Notes under the pieces: generated by a model
Told to the model about the DNA's origin: nothing
Database searches by the model: none
What the model saw: the letters and a program-made list of their open reading frames with translations, nothing else
NCBI GenBank assembly: GCA_013054445.1
Contig: JAAMPI010001151.1
Span: 1-18,669, forward strand
Direction of reading: 5' to 3'
Origin: Cudoniella acicularis
Taxonomy: Eukaryota; Ascomycota; Leotiomycetes; Helotiales; Helotiaceae
Length of the DNA stretch: 18,669 bases
Part shown: piece after piece, positions 1-8,274 of the stretch
Numbering within the stretch: position 1 is the stretch's first letter
Layout: each line of letters starts with the position of its first letter
Position numbers and translations under genes: made by a program

Positions 1-74
1 CTTGACTGCGAATCTAAAAGACTATAAGGATGTGAAGCTTGGCCTCGTTTACCGTCCCTGCGTAGGTCACCAAA

Positions 75-238
75 TGTAGAGGGACGGGAGGCCTCTAAAA
101 TAGACTCTTAAAACTGATGACTGAAAGACTCGAATCTCTAGGAAGGATGGTTGTTGTTCCTCTCTAGGAGAGGGGGAGAGACCTTATATACATGAATATA
201 GTCACGTGCTACGGCACGTGACACAGAACCCCACTACA
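75..238 (-). mobile_element. Candidate LTR of a retrotransposon, read on the minus strand
   Basis: On the minus strand this 164-bp block begins TGTAG and ends CTACA, a 5-bp inverted terminal match around a TG...CA frame. It holds a TATA-like TGTATATAAGG (minus copy near 182-191) and a CACGTG palindrome, as LTR promoters often do. Directly past its end (minus strand, 74 down to about 57) lies TTTGGTGACC, which resembles a tRNA primer-binding site. That would make this the 5' LTR of an element running off the left edge. No coding part of the element is seen. The other LTR is outside the window, so the boundaries and the target duplication cannot be tested. A start at TGTCACGTG (position 223) is an alternative. 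Confidence 0.45.
201..222. repeat. Perfect 9-bp palindrome with CACGTG cores
   Basis: GTCACGTGC (201-209) and GCACGTGAC (214-222) are perfect inverted arms around 4 bases. Each arm carries a CACGTG E-box, the type of site bound by bHLH factors. It lies inside the candidate LTR, near its TATA-like box, so it may be an LTR promoter element. Confidence 0.55.
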
Positions 239-345
239 GGAGTACAACTAATGATTATTGTGCTGCAACATATATGTTAAATGAATGTATTGTATACGCT
301 CAAATAGCCTTTTTAGTAATGCATCGGGTCTTGATGACTCGGCAT

Positions 346-1351
346 CTACCTCATCCTGCGGCTCTGTCTCCTTTCCGGTATGTCTATACCATCCCTAGTC
401 TGACCTTGAAAATCAATGTCCTCGACCATTGTGCGCCCTTCCACCTCTATTTCTGCGTCGCGAAATTCCCTCTCTCTGTCAGAAGAGAGTTGTTCTGTTG
501 GAGTAGAATAGCGCTTCCTTTTCTTGGTTTGCCGTTTCGATTTCTTTCCAATGCTTTCCTCCCCCAATGCTGGTTGTCTTGTTCGTTGCAGTCTCTCCGC
601 TTTATCCAAAAACTCTGCAAGCTTTGGATATGTGATTGTAATGCTTGGTAGGCCTTCAGATTTCAAAGTTGCGATCTCAGAATCAGTTTAGTAGTCGAGA
701 GGAAGATGCAATGCCTTGGTGGTATTAGTGGCAAATCCATCTGACGATCGGAAAAGCTAAAACTTAGATGTTAGTCCGATATCAATATACGAATTTAATG
801 CGTACATCACGGTCAATTACTGCTTCAACATCCAAAATTTCGAGACCTTCCTCGCTTCTTTGATATAGCGCGGCTGCCACATCGATATTCGGGCTTCCTT
901 GTTCTTCCCGTACCCCAACTCGAACCCTACAACTGCCTTGATATTCCCATTTGAGTATGGGATATAAGTCCATGCCGCTTTGTCTAGCTCTCTGCCATCT
1001 TGTGAGCACGCTATCTCATATACGACCCGTCAATTTATTGCGCTGTCGTTGTTTGATCAAGTCCAGCGCAGCAGAGACTGGAGACTGACGATTGGATGTT
1101 GACGGCCATTCATCGGTTGCTGGAGGTGTCAAAGGTAATGGGATCTGCCTTTCCGGCGGTGTACCATCAGCAGATTCAGGGACAGTCGAAGCTGAGAATC
1201 TCTTCTCAGCATTCATTGCACGGCCTGGTGATGAACTTCGTTGTTGTCTTGCGTTATTGATGCGCGAACCGTCGGAGTATCGGGTGGTTGCAGTCTCTGC
1301 GGCAACCTTGTCGCCTGTGAATCTTATCACGTGGTCGATCACCAGCCACAA
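346..1351 (-). pseudogene. Inactivated protein gene, unknown family, probably RIP-damaged
   Basis: One protein-like reading runs through this stretch on the minus strand. It has a Ser/Pro-rich, low-complexity N-part (LTPPATDEWPSTSNRQSP), a more globular middle (LTRWQRARQSGMDLYPIL, then RVRVGVREEQGSPNIDVAAA), and a Lys/Arg-rich tail. Two in-frame stops break it: TGA at 1016-1018 (fits CGA to TGA) and TAA at 688-690 (fits CAA to TAA). Both are C-to-T changes. A short intron ending TTTTAG at 757 restores frame between the halves. The donor is either GTATAT (34 nt, very short) or GTACGC (49 nt), with a CTAAC branch site in both. No ATG at the head is convincing. I do not recognise the family. Its place beside an LTR and the stop pattern suggest a repeated or transposon-carried gene. 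A recently broken single-copy gene is the alternative. Confidence 0.6.
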
Positions 1352-1377
1352 GCTTGGAAAATGGTTATGTTAAGTAA

Positions 1378-1417
1378 AATTACGCCGATAAGCAAGATTA
1401 CGACATACGGCGTAATT
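1378..1417. repeat. Perfect 10-bp inverted repeat, 20-bp loop
   Basis: AATTACGCCG (1378-1387) is mirrored by CGGCGTAATT (1408-1417). It sits just upstream of the broken gene's 5' end. It could be a decayed transposon end or a regulatory hairpin. Nothing else distinguishes these. Confidence 0.5.
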
Positions 1418-2052
1418 ATTATATGACGTGCATAACCGCTAACTAAACGTGGTTAGGTATTTGACTTGAGGTATCGATCGGCGTGGAGATTATGCATGAA
1501 TTTACACGCCACAGCAGCCACAAGGCTAATAACCCTCTCCTGCATAGTGGGGAGGCCTTAGAGCTTAAATAAGACCCCTTCATAAGTATTAAAGATAGTA
1601 TAAGCTCGGTGGTGGAGCTATGGTGGAGGAACTCTGTTACGCTATATAAGCAGACTCTTTATAAATCAGGCGTGAGGGCAACGATGCGAACGTAATTTTC
1701 TAGTGGAAGGGGTTCAGGATATGCGGAAGTGGCTACGGAACTTAAACTTATAATTTATAAGAGATATTGGGGTGTGTACAGATTTTAAGATGCTTTAAGT
1801 CAAAGTACCTATCTTTTTTTTTCGCCACGCAGGGTTTTTCGGCACACAGGGATGGACGTTATTCGGGTCAAAAACGAGTGTATTTCATTAAGGAGAAGAT
1901 GACTATAGTACAGATAGAGGCTTCCAGAGCCTATAACTACGGGTGCGGCACTAGGCCAAAGCGCACCCTGAAACGGGTCTGCGACCCGAATCGCAACACA
2001 GTCCATGTCAAAAAATCACCGCCACAATATACCTAACGGGACATGTTGTACT
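1418..2052. other. Gene-free spacer, AT-rich, with one dispersed-repeat copy
   Basis: No open frame here shows protein-like composition, splice signals or a recognisable motif on either strand. The only structure I can support is the repeat copy at 1860-1936. The 3' end of the transcription-factor gene abuts the right side. Confidence 0.5.
1860..1936 (+). repeat. Dispersed repeat A, copy 1
   Basis: This 77-bp stretch matches 5488-5563 in the same orientation with scattered mismatches and a small indel. Shared blocks include TATTCGGGTCAAAAACGA, CATTAAGGAGAAGATGACTA and CTTCCAGAGCCTATAA. In both copies one plus-strand frame reads YSGQKR then IKEKMT. Flanks differ, so it behaves as a fragment of an unidentified mobile element. 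Confidence 0.6.
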
Positions 2053-3394
2053 CTATCTATCAGCGAGAGGACCTCCTGGAAGGAATGCATGTACAGCGTT
2101 ATATCCTTTATGATATAGCCGTAGGTACGAGCAAATAGAGGGACATTCCACTCTAGCCCTAGCTTCAATCCACCATATACCGCGACCTGCTTTGCGATAC
2201 CATAGATATAGCAATAAAAGTGCGACTGGGTCTTTTTCCTGCAGTAAGGATTTGAAAGGGCCATGTATGCTACGCGTGAAGAGTTCAGTTTGACCTATTG
2301 TGACCTGGCTATCCGGGAGATCCTGGATCTGGGATACCGCATGGGCAGCATTGAAATACGGATTGTTTTCTGCCGTAGATAAGTCTCCAAGATGGCACAC
2401 GATAGCTAAGCCCCTTGTTATACCATCTATGCCTTTCTCTGGCAGGGGTGAGTGCATTTGAGCAAAGGTCGACGCCATGACGCGAAAAAGACTGTCCGGT
2501 CGTAGCGGATTAGCTATGCGCCACAATGACATTTTACCCTTGCTCATACGCAACCATTTCAAATCCGAGGGGTCAGAGGGCTTTAGAGGCCACGATTCTT
2601 CCGGTGTATAGGAATCAGGGGTCGAGAAGGTTAAGATAGCCAGAGCAGCAGCAGTGCCCCAGATTGGATCCTTATCTTTCGTTTCAATCGGCTCCTTTAA
2701 CCGTCTGTTAAAGAGAGCTGTGCTTTGATACCAGTGATAGCACTCTTCTAGAGTGCGACGACAGCCTAACGGGCTGTTCAGATAGCGGTCATACGCAAGC
2801 GCCACCGCTAGAGAGGCGTGCATCAAGAAAGGGTGCTGTAAATCATATGTTAGTAGATGTCGGGTCTCGTAATGGATAACCCAGCCTAAATCTTGTCCAA
2901 AGGGGACAAAAACAATTTGATAGGACTTACGGTGAAGGCCAGTATCAAGAGCTTGCGATTAGCTTCTATCATATTGGGGTCATCTGGAGTAATAAGACTT
3001 CGTCCTAGGTACCGGGTTATGAAGTCTTGACACTTTGCGTTCAACTGATAGAATGTTGATGCGTCAGATGTCCAAACAGCACTGGTGAGAGGAGGTTGAA
3101 GTTCTGCTCTTTCTCGAACGACCAATGACCTTACTGAGTCATCGGCGACGGACTGTAGATCAGGAATATTAGGCTTGAAATTGCATAATATCCCGAATGA
3201 ACTACATCTCTTGCACTCTGGTTTGCCTTCGTCGCACTAGAAGTTCAAGGAAATTCGGTCAGCTAAACGGCATTCTATGGAAAGCAGACACCCACACCTA
3301 CCTTAAGTTTTCTGAGCTTGCAATTTCGGCAGCCAAATCGCGACCTCCGCAGAGTCCTGCGCTCTGGAAACTCTCTTGGGCAAGTCGAAGCCAT
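2053..3394 (-). CDS. Zn2Cys6 (fungal C6 zinc cluster) transcription factor, three exons
   Basis: Predicted nuclear DNA-binding regulator of 393 aa. Exons: 3394-3302, 3236-2931, 2835-2053, all joined in phase 0. Intron 1 (3237-3301) has GTAGGT, CTGAC and TTCTAG. Intron 2 (2836-2930) has GTAAGT, CTAAC and TTTACAG. Splicing exon 1 to exon 2 rebuilds a perfect zinc binuclear cluster: C22-x2-C25-x6-C32-x6-C39-x2-C42-x6-C49, with the basic stretch CKLRKLKCDEGKPECKRC. The first intron falls exactly before the third cysteine. After it comes a helical region like the fungal-specific regulatory domain of the short UPC2-like C6 factors (AFTHPFLMHASLAVALAYDRY across the second junction). The start ATG at 3394 gives a short basic lead-in to the cluster. 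It is divergent from the SnoaL-like gene, which suggests local control. Target unknown. No frame damage is seen despite nearby transposon debris. Confidence 0.88.
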
Positions 3395-4003
3395 ACTTGG
3401 TTTGTTATCCAATGCTATGGATAGCTTAACTGCGAGGGCTTTTCCGGAGTCCGAAGGGATTGGATGCCAAAAGAATCCGTAGAAGGTGGAGCCGGACCCA
3501 GGACACTAGTTTCATACCATAGGGCTCTTATATGCTAACCCTCTTTCGGATATTGAAGCTTCGCGCTAACCACCAACCGGGTGCAGAAGTCTCTGATTGG
3601 CTGGTAGTTCCAACTCGTCCAAAAACGCCCATCTATGTGGTTAACGCGAGATCGCATCAGACAGGCCACGGATTTAACGTATCTAATGGCATTAAAAAGA
3701 CCACGTAAAAGCCGTAGGTCTTGCAGTCTTGCAGGGCGAGCGGGCGCGTATTTAAGCACAAAGTGATCCTCCTGGAAAGTGCAGAATAATCTCTTCTCAA
3801 TCCCAAGTCCTTCGCCTACATAACTGAAGCATTATCCTCAACCTTTTCTTGAATCTCATTACCAAGAAACAATATCATAAACCCCCTTCTCCAAACTAGG
3901 ATAAATCCATAGCCTAGTTGACATACATCACCAGCCTCGAACCTGCCCAACACAACACAGAGCGCCATCCTAGACTCCTTGAACAAATCCCCTAGCCTGC
4001 ACC
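3395..4003. promoter_or_regulatory. Shared divergent promoter of the C6 factor and SnoaL-like gene
   Basis: The 609 bp between the two start codons must hold both promoters. The plus-strand start has a good fungal context (TGCACCATGA). Open frames in this interval, such as 3535-3759 on the minus strand, lack splice sites or recognisable domains, and I do not call them. No single binding site could be fixed by eye. Confidence 0.5.
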
Positions 4004-4525
4004 ATGACATCCCCATTCTCCCTCCCCGCGGTCCTCAACCCACCCATGACCAGCCGCGAAGCCGTGGTCGATGCGCTGTACCGGTGCGTTATGGCCTTCG
4101 ATACGGCCGACACAGCCCTATTTGACTCGAGCTTCATGCCAGACGGCGTGTTTGAGGTCAACAGGCGTGCCATGGAAGGACTACCCGAGATCCACGACAT
4201 AGGGCTCGCCCTCATCTTCAAGCTCGACACGACGCACCTGGTTACCAACGTGCGTGTTCACATGAGAACGGGGACTACTAAAGCCGGGGCTGCGGAGGAG
4301 GAGAACGAGGCTAGCCTGACGGCTACTGTGCTCGTACAGCACTTCGCCGGGGGTAAGGGCATGGAGCCGGGTCAGAAGAGCCTGATGTCGGGTAGCCTGT
4401 ACCGCGCAGAGCTAACCAGGGACATGGACGGGTTGTGGAAGTTCAGGCATCTGCAGATAAAGTCTACCTGGATGCAAGGTGATTATAGCGTGATTGGGGG
4501 TAATTTCAGCGAGATGGGACAGTGA
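4004..4525 (+). CDS. SnoaL-like / NTF2-fold protein
   Basis: A single-exon 173-aa protein in the size range of SnoaL-like (NTF2-superfamily) proteins. The N-terminal pattern SREAVVDALYRCVMAFDTADTALFDSSF (about residues 17-44), then a D-G-V-F-E-V strand and HLVTNVRV (about 78-85), fits the helix-helix-strand start of this alpha+beta barrel. The end (GLWKFRHLQIKSTWMQGDY) is the usual last strand. In fungi such proteins include cyclases and isomerases that reshape polyketide or meroterpenoid intermediates, and also many of unknown role. A catalytic role cannot be proved from this sequence. No signal peptide is seen, so it is probably cytosolic. The coding sequence is more GC-rich than its surroundings. 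It is divergent from the C6 factor, a typical regulator-plus-target arrangement. Confidence 0.78.
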   Translation: MTSPFSLPAVLNPPMTSREAVVDALYRCVMAFDTADTALFDSSFMPDGVFEVNRRAMEGLPEIHDIGLALIFKLDTTHLVTNVRVHMRTGTTKAGAAEEENEASLTATVLVQHFAGGKGMEPGQKSLMSGSLYRAELTRDMDGLWKFRHLQIKSTWMQGDYSVIGGNFSEMGQ

Positions 4526-4701
4526 ACACGCTGAGCTTAGCTTCTAGTTTACTTCTTGTAAATACATACAAATCGGGCCAAGTAGTGGCGTATGGCTACT
4601 CGAAGTCTACAATGAGTCTTAACGTTACATATATAAGTAGTAATAGTGTGACGCTACCGTCCCTAAGGACAGATTTTCATCTTTTCATCTGAACCTTTAT
4701 A

Positions 4702-4726
4702 CCCCGCGGCGCTAGTGACCGCGGGG
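4702..4726. repeat. GC-rich perfect hairpin
   Basis: CCCCGCGG (4702-4709) and CCGCGGGG (4719-4726) form a perfect 8-bp stem with a 9-base loop. It lies about 180 bp past the SnoaL-like stop codon in AT-richer DNA. It may be a transposon end or a 3' structural element. Confidence 0.55.
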
Positions 4727-5487
4727 CACGAAGCTCGTCTCTGATTGGTTGGTTGTCTCACGTGAAAGATATCCCTCGTATATGTATAATGCCCGACTTC
4801 TAAGGCCTCCATCACTCAGGGAATTCCCCGGCCCACAGCGGCCTGATGACTAAGGCACCCATCTTTATTCCGAAAAGGGACTAGCGCATCTATACTCTGT
4901 GTATATAGCTCCAGCTATGGCGACGCAACCGTATGTCCTATTATCTATACGAGGATTCTAAACCAAGGAGGAAAGAAGGTTTAGAATACAGGACTCGATC
5001 AGTATACATGCCTTTTCCCGGGTCACGTGGGCGCTAGTTAAGTCACGTGAAGAAGCCAAGTGGCAGAATCGCTACAGTGTGCTTATTCCTGAGAATTTGT
5101 GAGCACTCTTATTTTATTGCAAAAGATGGGTGTAGTAGGAATTAAATTGATGAGCGAGGTCTCGAGCCAGCCTGCAGAGACCTTCGCTTCCCTGGTGGCA
5201 GCGAGCGTATGTAACGAACTACTCCTATCCACGGGTCCTTACGTAACCAGGGCTCGTAAATAGGGAGGCGTCGGATTGGTAGTATAGAAGAGTGTTGTGG
5301 GTTATCGGTCACTGAAATGTTCGTCGCAGATCTGGCAAGTAAACTTATACTATTGGATTGCTAAAACAAGTTGAGCACGAAGCTCCTATCTACTAGGAAA
5401 CCCATCCTACTTATATAGAACCTTCGTTCTCATAGAAACTAAGTGGTCGACTTGGTCGACAGCGACCAGAGTGTTGAAATTCCAAGC

Positions 5488-5563
5488 TATTCGGGTCAAA
5501 AACGATTGTATTCCATTAAGGAGAAGATGACTACTGTACAGGAAGGGCTTCCAGAGCCTATAA
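5488..5563 (+). repeat. Dispersed repeat A, copy 2
   Basis: Direct-orientation partner of 1860-1936. The frame with IKEKMTTVQEGLPEP is open from 5443 to 5634, but no domain is recognisable. I treat it as mobile-element debris rather than a gene. Confidence 0.6.
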
Positions 5564-5627
5564 TTGGGATCGATTATTTGGGCATCAGGCTACAAGGCAC
5601 CACCACACGCCTCCCGAGCGCGGTCCG

Positions 5628-5730
5628 CGTATGACCGCCTAATTAAGCTTAGTTTTGGAGTGAGCAAGACACCGATCCGTTAATTACGTACACCGCCCCC
5701 CGGTCTCGGGGCTAACTAATTATATAACTA
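5628..5730 (+). repeat. Dispersed repeat B, copy 1 (degenerate)
   Basis: Two blocks match 7636-7744 in the same order. The first is a GACCGCCTAATTAAGCTTAG-like block (about 20 of 25 positions). The second runs from ACCGCC...CCGG to CTAATTATA. The interval between the blocks has diverged. Probably two old copies of one element, perhaps LTR pieces. Confidence 0.4.
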
Positions 5731-5850
5731 TATCAAATCCTATAGTTCTTAGCATTTTTATGATCATAGATGCTCTCTAGGCCTTACCACGTGATCCACG
5801 TGATATTATATATATAAGGGATATTCTATTTACTGTCACAGACCTGGTTT

Positions 5851-5910
5851 GACGCGTCTCCCTCACCTGACGCGTCCCCCTTACCTGACGCGTTCCCGAC
5901 GCGCCCCCCT
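5851..5910. repeat. Short tandem repeat with GACGCG cores
   Basis: GACGCG recurs at 5851, 5869, 5887 and 5898. The first two units are 18 bp (GACGCGTCTCCCTCACCT and a close variant); the later ones are shortened. The array is pyrimidine-rich and abuts the candidate LTR at 5911. Confidence 0.65.
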
Positions 5911-6077
5911 TGTCACGTGTCCTAGTCCGTGCTAGACTCACCTCCTGTATATAAGGCCCCTTCAGGGCCACCTCTCTTCTTCTCTCCTTAGNTTAGTNTC
6001 TTCGATAATATAGCACCTTCTTACAAATACGTCCCTACGTGACGTCAGGGCCCTAGTGCCTTTGCAGAGCCGTAACA
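5911..6077 (+). mobile_element. Candidate LTR, 167 bp (gypsy-like ends)
   Basis: It begins TGTCACG and ends CGTAACA, an inverted TGTYACG pair as in many fungal Ty3/gypsy LTRs. A TATA-like TGTATATAAGG lies at about 5946-5956, matching the motif in the LTR near the left edge. A CT-rich initiator-like tract follows. TGGTCCCGGCT begins five bases beyond the right end and could be a primer-binding site, implying a plus-strand 5' LTR. The flanking 5-mers (CCCCT and GGGGT) do not match, so a solo LTR with an intact target duplication is not supported. Unresolved bases at 5992 and 5998 fall inside it. Confidence 0.45.
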
Positions 6078-6109
6078 GGGGTGGTCCCGGCTAAAGTAAT
6101 AAAATCATC

Positions 6110-6260
6110 TAAAAGCAGGCGTATAATAAAAAAGAAAGTGATATTCAAAAAGAGTATTTAATACTTTATAATCTTATATACTTACTACTAAGCTATCTCT
6201 GTTTTTAACAACAAGTTGATATATTATATAGTTATTTAATAATTAATATTTAAAGTGGTT
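6110..6260. other. Very AT-rich tract
   Basis: This stretch is mostly A and T, with TATA and TTAA-rich words and no open frame of note. It is the kind of composition left by RIP of a repeated sequence. It directly follows the candidate LTR and may be what remains of its internal region. Confidence 0.45.
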
Positions 6261-6296
6261 AGTGAGGGGTAGTAAAATTAGTGGGTGAGGCGTGCA

Positions 6297-6323
6297 TTTA
6301 AGCGGGGCATGTATTTAAGCGGG
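6297..6323 (+). promoter_or_regulatory. Repeated TTTAAGCGGG in the SDR upstream region
   Basis: TTTAAGCGGG occurs at 6297-6306 and 6314-6323, 17 bp start to start, about 90-115 bp upstream of the dehydrogenase ATG. A spaced direct repeat this close to a start codon could be a regulator site. A transposon terminus is an alternative. Confidence 0.35.
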
Positions 6324-6411
6324 ATCTCGAGTATGAGACCACGATAGCAGCTAAACAAAATCTATCATTGCAAACGACAGCTAAATTCGTCTACACCATC
6401 AATCGGTCATC

Positions 6412-7176
6412 ATGGCTTCTAAGCCCGTTATCCTCGTCACTGGCGGCAACCAAGGCCTTGGTCACGAAGCTCTTAAAGTGTTGGCCAGGACGAAGAAATA
6501 CCACCTTGTAATCGCCACTCGTTCTCAACAAAAGACCGACGAGGCTATCAAGATCATCTCGTCCCAGACGGGCTCGAACCCTGCGGACTTCACCCCCGTC
6601 GTTATCAATTTGGACAACGACGACTCCATCTTCGCTGCCGCTAAAATCGTCAAGGAGAAATTCGGATATCTCGATGTTCTAGTCAACAACGCCGGTATCA
6701 ACAGCTCTTCTAACAAGAATGCCACTCTCCGTGAGAACTACCAAGCGGTTTTCAACACCAACGTATTCGGTGTCGCTGTCATGAACGATACTTTTCTGCC
6801 GCTGATCCGCGCATCGAAATATCCTCAGCGCCGGATCGTCACTGTCACCAGCGGTCTGGGTATGTTCGGCGTCGCCCTAAAAGAAACTTCCCCCTACAAC
6901 ATCTCGAAATACCCAGTAGTACCCGCCTACCGTAGCAGCAAGTCTGCGGTTAACATGCTTTCTGCGTTCGACAATGTCACGTTCCGAGACGAAAACATCC
7001 CAACAATTCTTGTCGAGCCGGGATACTGCCGTACGGCTTTTGGAGGTTTTAACGGCGACAAGGACGCCTCCGAGGGTGGTGCAGTTATCGCGCGTGCTGC
7101 CGTTGAGGGTGAGAACAAAGACCTGTATTTGAAGATTATCGATGATGAAGGCAAACACGCCGAGTTCGGCTGGTAA
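6412..7176 (+). CDS. Short-chain dehydrogenase/reductase (classical SDR)
   Basis: A 254-aa single-exon NAD(P)-dependent oxidoreductase, probably cytosolic. The cofactor motif T10-GGNQGLG-17 (TGxxxGxG) follows beta-strand 1. N92-N93-A94-G95 is the NNAG motif, and N117 lies in the NTNVFG helix. The catalytic set is S147 (TVTSG), Y173 and K177 (YRSSK). VEPGYCRT (about 201-208) is the usual PG motif after strand 6. Length is typical for classical SDRs. A61-V64 NLDNDD supplies the strand-3 region, and R37 after strand 2 (ATRS) hints at NADP preference, which is an inference. The start has a strong context (ATCATGGCT). Substrate unknown: family members act on carbonyls, quinones and secondary-metabolite intermediates. 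It has no frame damage, although both flanks are repeat debris. Confidence 0.93.
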   Translation: MASKPVILVTGGNQGLGHEALKVLARTKKYHLVIATRSQQKTDEAIKIISSQTGSNPADFTPVVINLDNDDSIFAAAKIVKEKFGYLDVLVNNAGINSSSNKNATLRENYQAVFNTNVFGVAVMNDTFLPLIRASKYPQRRIVTVTSGLGMFGVALKETSPYNISKYPVVPAYRSSKSAVNMLSAFDNVTFRDENIPTILVEPGYCRTAFGGFNGDKDASEGGAVIARAAVEGENKDLYLKIIDDEGKHAEFGW

Positions 7177-7635
7177 TGCATTGATGCAAGGTTGCTTTAC
7201 CTGTAACAGATATGAAAGAGCTTCTATTTATATCGATAAATGGCAATTTTGCTATCATCGCAAAAGACATATTGCATTGATTTCTCAATCTCGCTTTTCC
7301 TCTGCTAATTTATGCAAATCACGCGTGCAGATTGATTACGATAGGTGTGATTTAGTGCACTTCTTCACTCTCCACCAAAGAAACACATGATGCTTGATCC
7401 TTACGTGTGTGGAAATCGAATATCCCCAGCCTCTCTACTTTCTCGATCTGTCTGTGCAGTATCCATCTTTCGTTACGCTATTCACACTCTCCACTCATTG
7501 CAAGCGGATATAACTGGTTGACTACCACTCCCCGATCCCTCAGCCAATGTGACGTTGTCGTCCCCGAATGAAGGGGTACGATTATTCGCCCATCAATTTT
7601 GCATCCACCACTGAGTTATGCAGCGCCAACAGTCG

Positions 7636-7744
7636 CGTGAGACTGCCTAATTAGGCCTAGAACAAAGCCACACTGTCGAGCGGCTGAAACAACTTCTCTA
7701 TACCGCCTTCCGGTTCCGGCCACAGCTAATTATAATCACAACTA
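7636..7744 (+). repeat. Dispersed repeat B, copy 2 (degenerate)
   Basis: Same-orientation partner of 5628-5730, sharing CCTAATTA..CCTAG-type and ACCGCC..CCGG..CTAATTATA blocks. Similarity may continue to a TACC...CACGTG segment beyond each copy (about 5783 and 7787). Confidence 0.4.
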
Positions 7745-8035
7745 ATCGTATGTGTTTTTTGAAGGATAGACTGCCATAGGCTCCTTACCAGCACTCCCAC
7801 GTGTTGCTGTAGACATTCGGAATATTCTTTTTACACTTCCGATACCCTTTTCGCTTAGTACAGCTAATTATAAGCTACTCTAGCCTCTTATCGACAATGT
7901 CTAATTGGTTCGATATTCACGTGATGCTGGCCCATTGACCAATCGTTATATATACTATCGAATAGAGTATCGATTTGCAAGAGCACGTGAGAGAACGCCA
8001 GTAGCCAGTCAGAGCTCGTAGCCTCTCTCTCTCTA

Positions 8036-8066
8036 GTACGAAGAGGTCAAAACAGTTACTTCGTAC
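8036..8066. repeat. Perfect 8-bp inverted repeat
   Basis: GTACGAAG (8036-8043) and CTTCGTAC (8059-8066) flank a 15-base loop in gene-free DNA. No function is evident. Confidence 0.45.
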
Positions 8067-8093
8067 CCGGGAGAATAGTTCAAAAATGCAGGG

Positions 8094-8176
8094 GCTATGC
8101 TTGGCAGTGCCGCTTTACCAAAAATTCTTAATATTTTGTATGCCAGCCCTAGGCTTTAATCACTGCCTAGCATCGC
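8094..8176. repeat. 16-bp inverted repeat with 51-bp spacer
   Basis: GCTATGCTTGGCAGTG (8094-8109) and CACTGCCTAGCATCGC (8161-8176) pair at 14 of 16 positions. They lie about 100 bp beyond the transposase relic's end. They might be nested or internally deleted terminal repeats of a DNA transposon. Confidence 0.45.
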
Positions 8177-8274
8177 TCTCTCATACTACGTATAAGCTCT
8201 CTAATTCTCGCGTGGGTTATTGATTCCCAAGCTTCCTAAACTACCTGTCTAAGCCTCTTATAAAAGCTATGAAC

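Larger units (their letters stand above)
4526..5850. other. Gene-free tract of decayed repeat sequence
   Basis: About 1.3 kb with no credible gene on either strand. It holds scattered CACGTG boxes (for example two between 5020 and 5055), TATA-like stretches, the hairpin at 4702-4726, repeat A copy 2 and repeat B copy 1. A TGGTGGCAGCGAGC string near 5193 resembles a primer-binding site but has no clear LTR before it. The mix reads as overlapping, degenerate retroelement remnants. Confidence 0.45.
7177..8274. other. Gene-free tract downstream of the SDR, repeat relics
   Basis: About 1.1 kb with no credible gene. It includes repeat B copy 2, a second CAGCTAATTATA at about 7861, several CACGTG boxes (for example 7918-7923 and 7984-7989), a TATATA stretch near 7948, a CT microsatellite near 8023-8034, and two inverted repeats (8036-8066 and 8094-8176). 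The arrangement resembles broken LTR promoters. Confidence 0.45.

Noticed and set aside
274..651. Plus-strand 125-aa open frame
   Set aside because: It is the antisense shadow of the broken minus-strand gene; composition is not protein-like and no motif is seen.
757..790. A 34-nt intron in the broken gene as the sole explanation of the frame change
   Set aside because: 34 nt is shorter than usual fungal introns; a 49-nt version using a GTACGC donor fits the same frame, so the boundary is left open.
1092..1373. Plus-strand 93-aa open frame
   Set aside because: It mirrors the Ser/Pro-rich minus-strand reading, which continues coherently past its ends; the plus frame does not.
3535..3759. Minus-strand 74-aa open frame in the divergent promoter
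   Set aside because: No motif, splice partner or start context, and it occupies the promoter between two well-supported genes.
5193..5210. Primer-binding-site-like TGGTGGCAGCGAGC
   Set aside because: No LTR ending in CA precedes it, and no gag or pol frame follows; too little to call an element.
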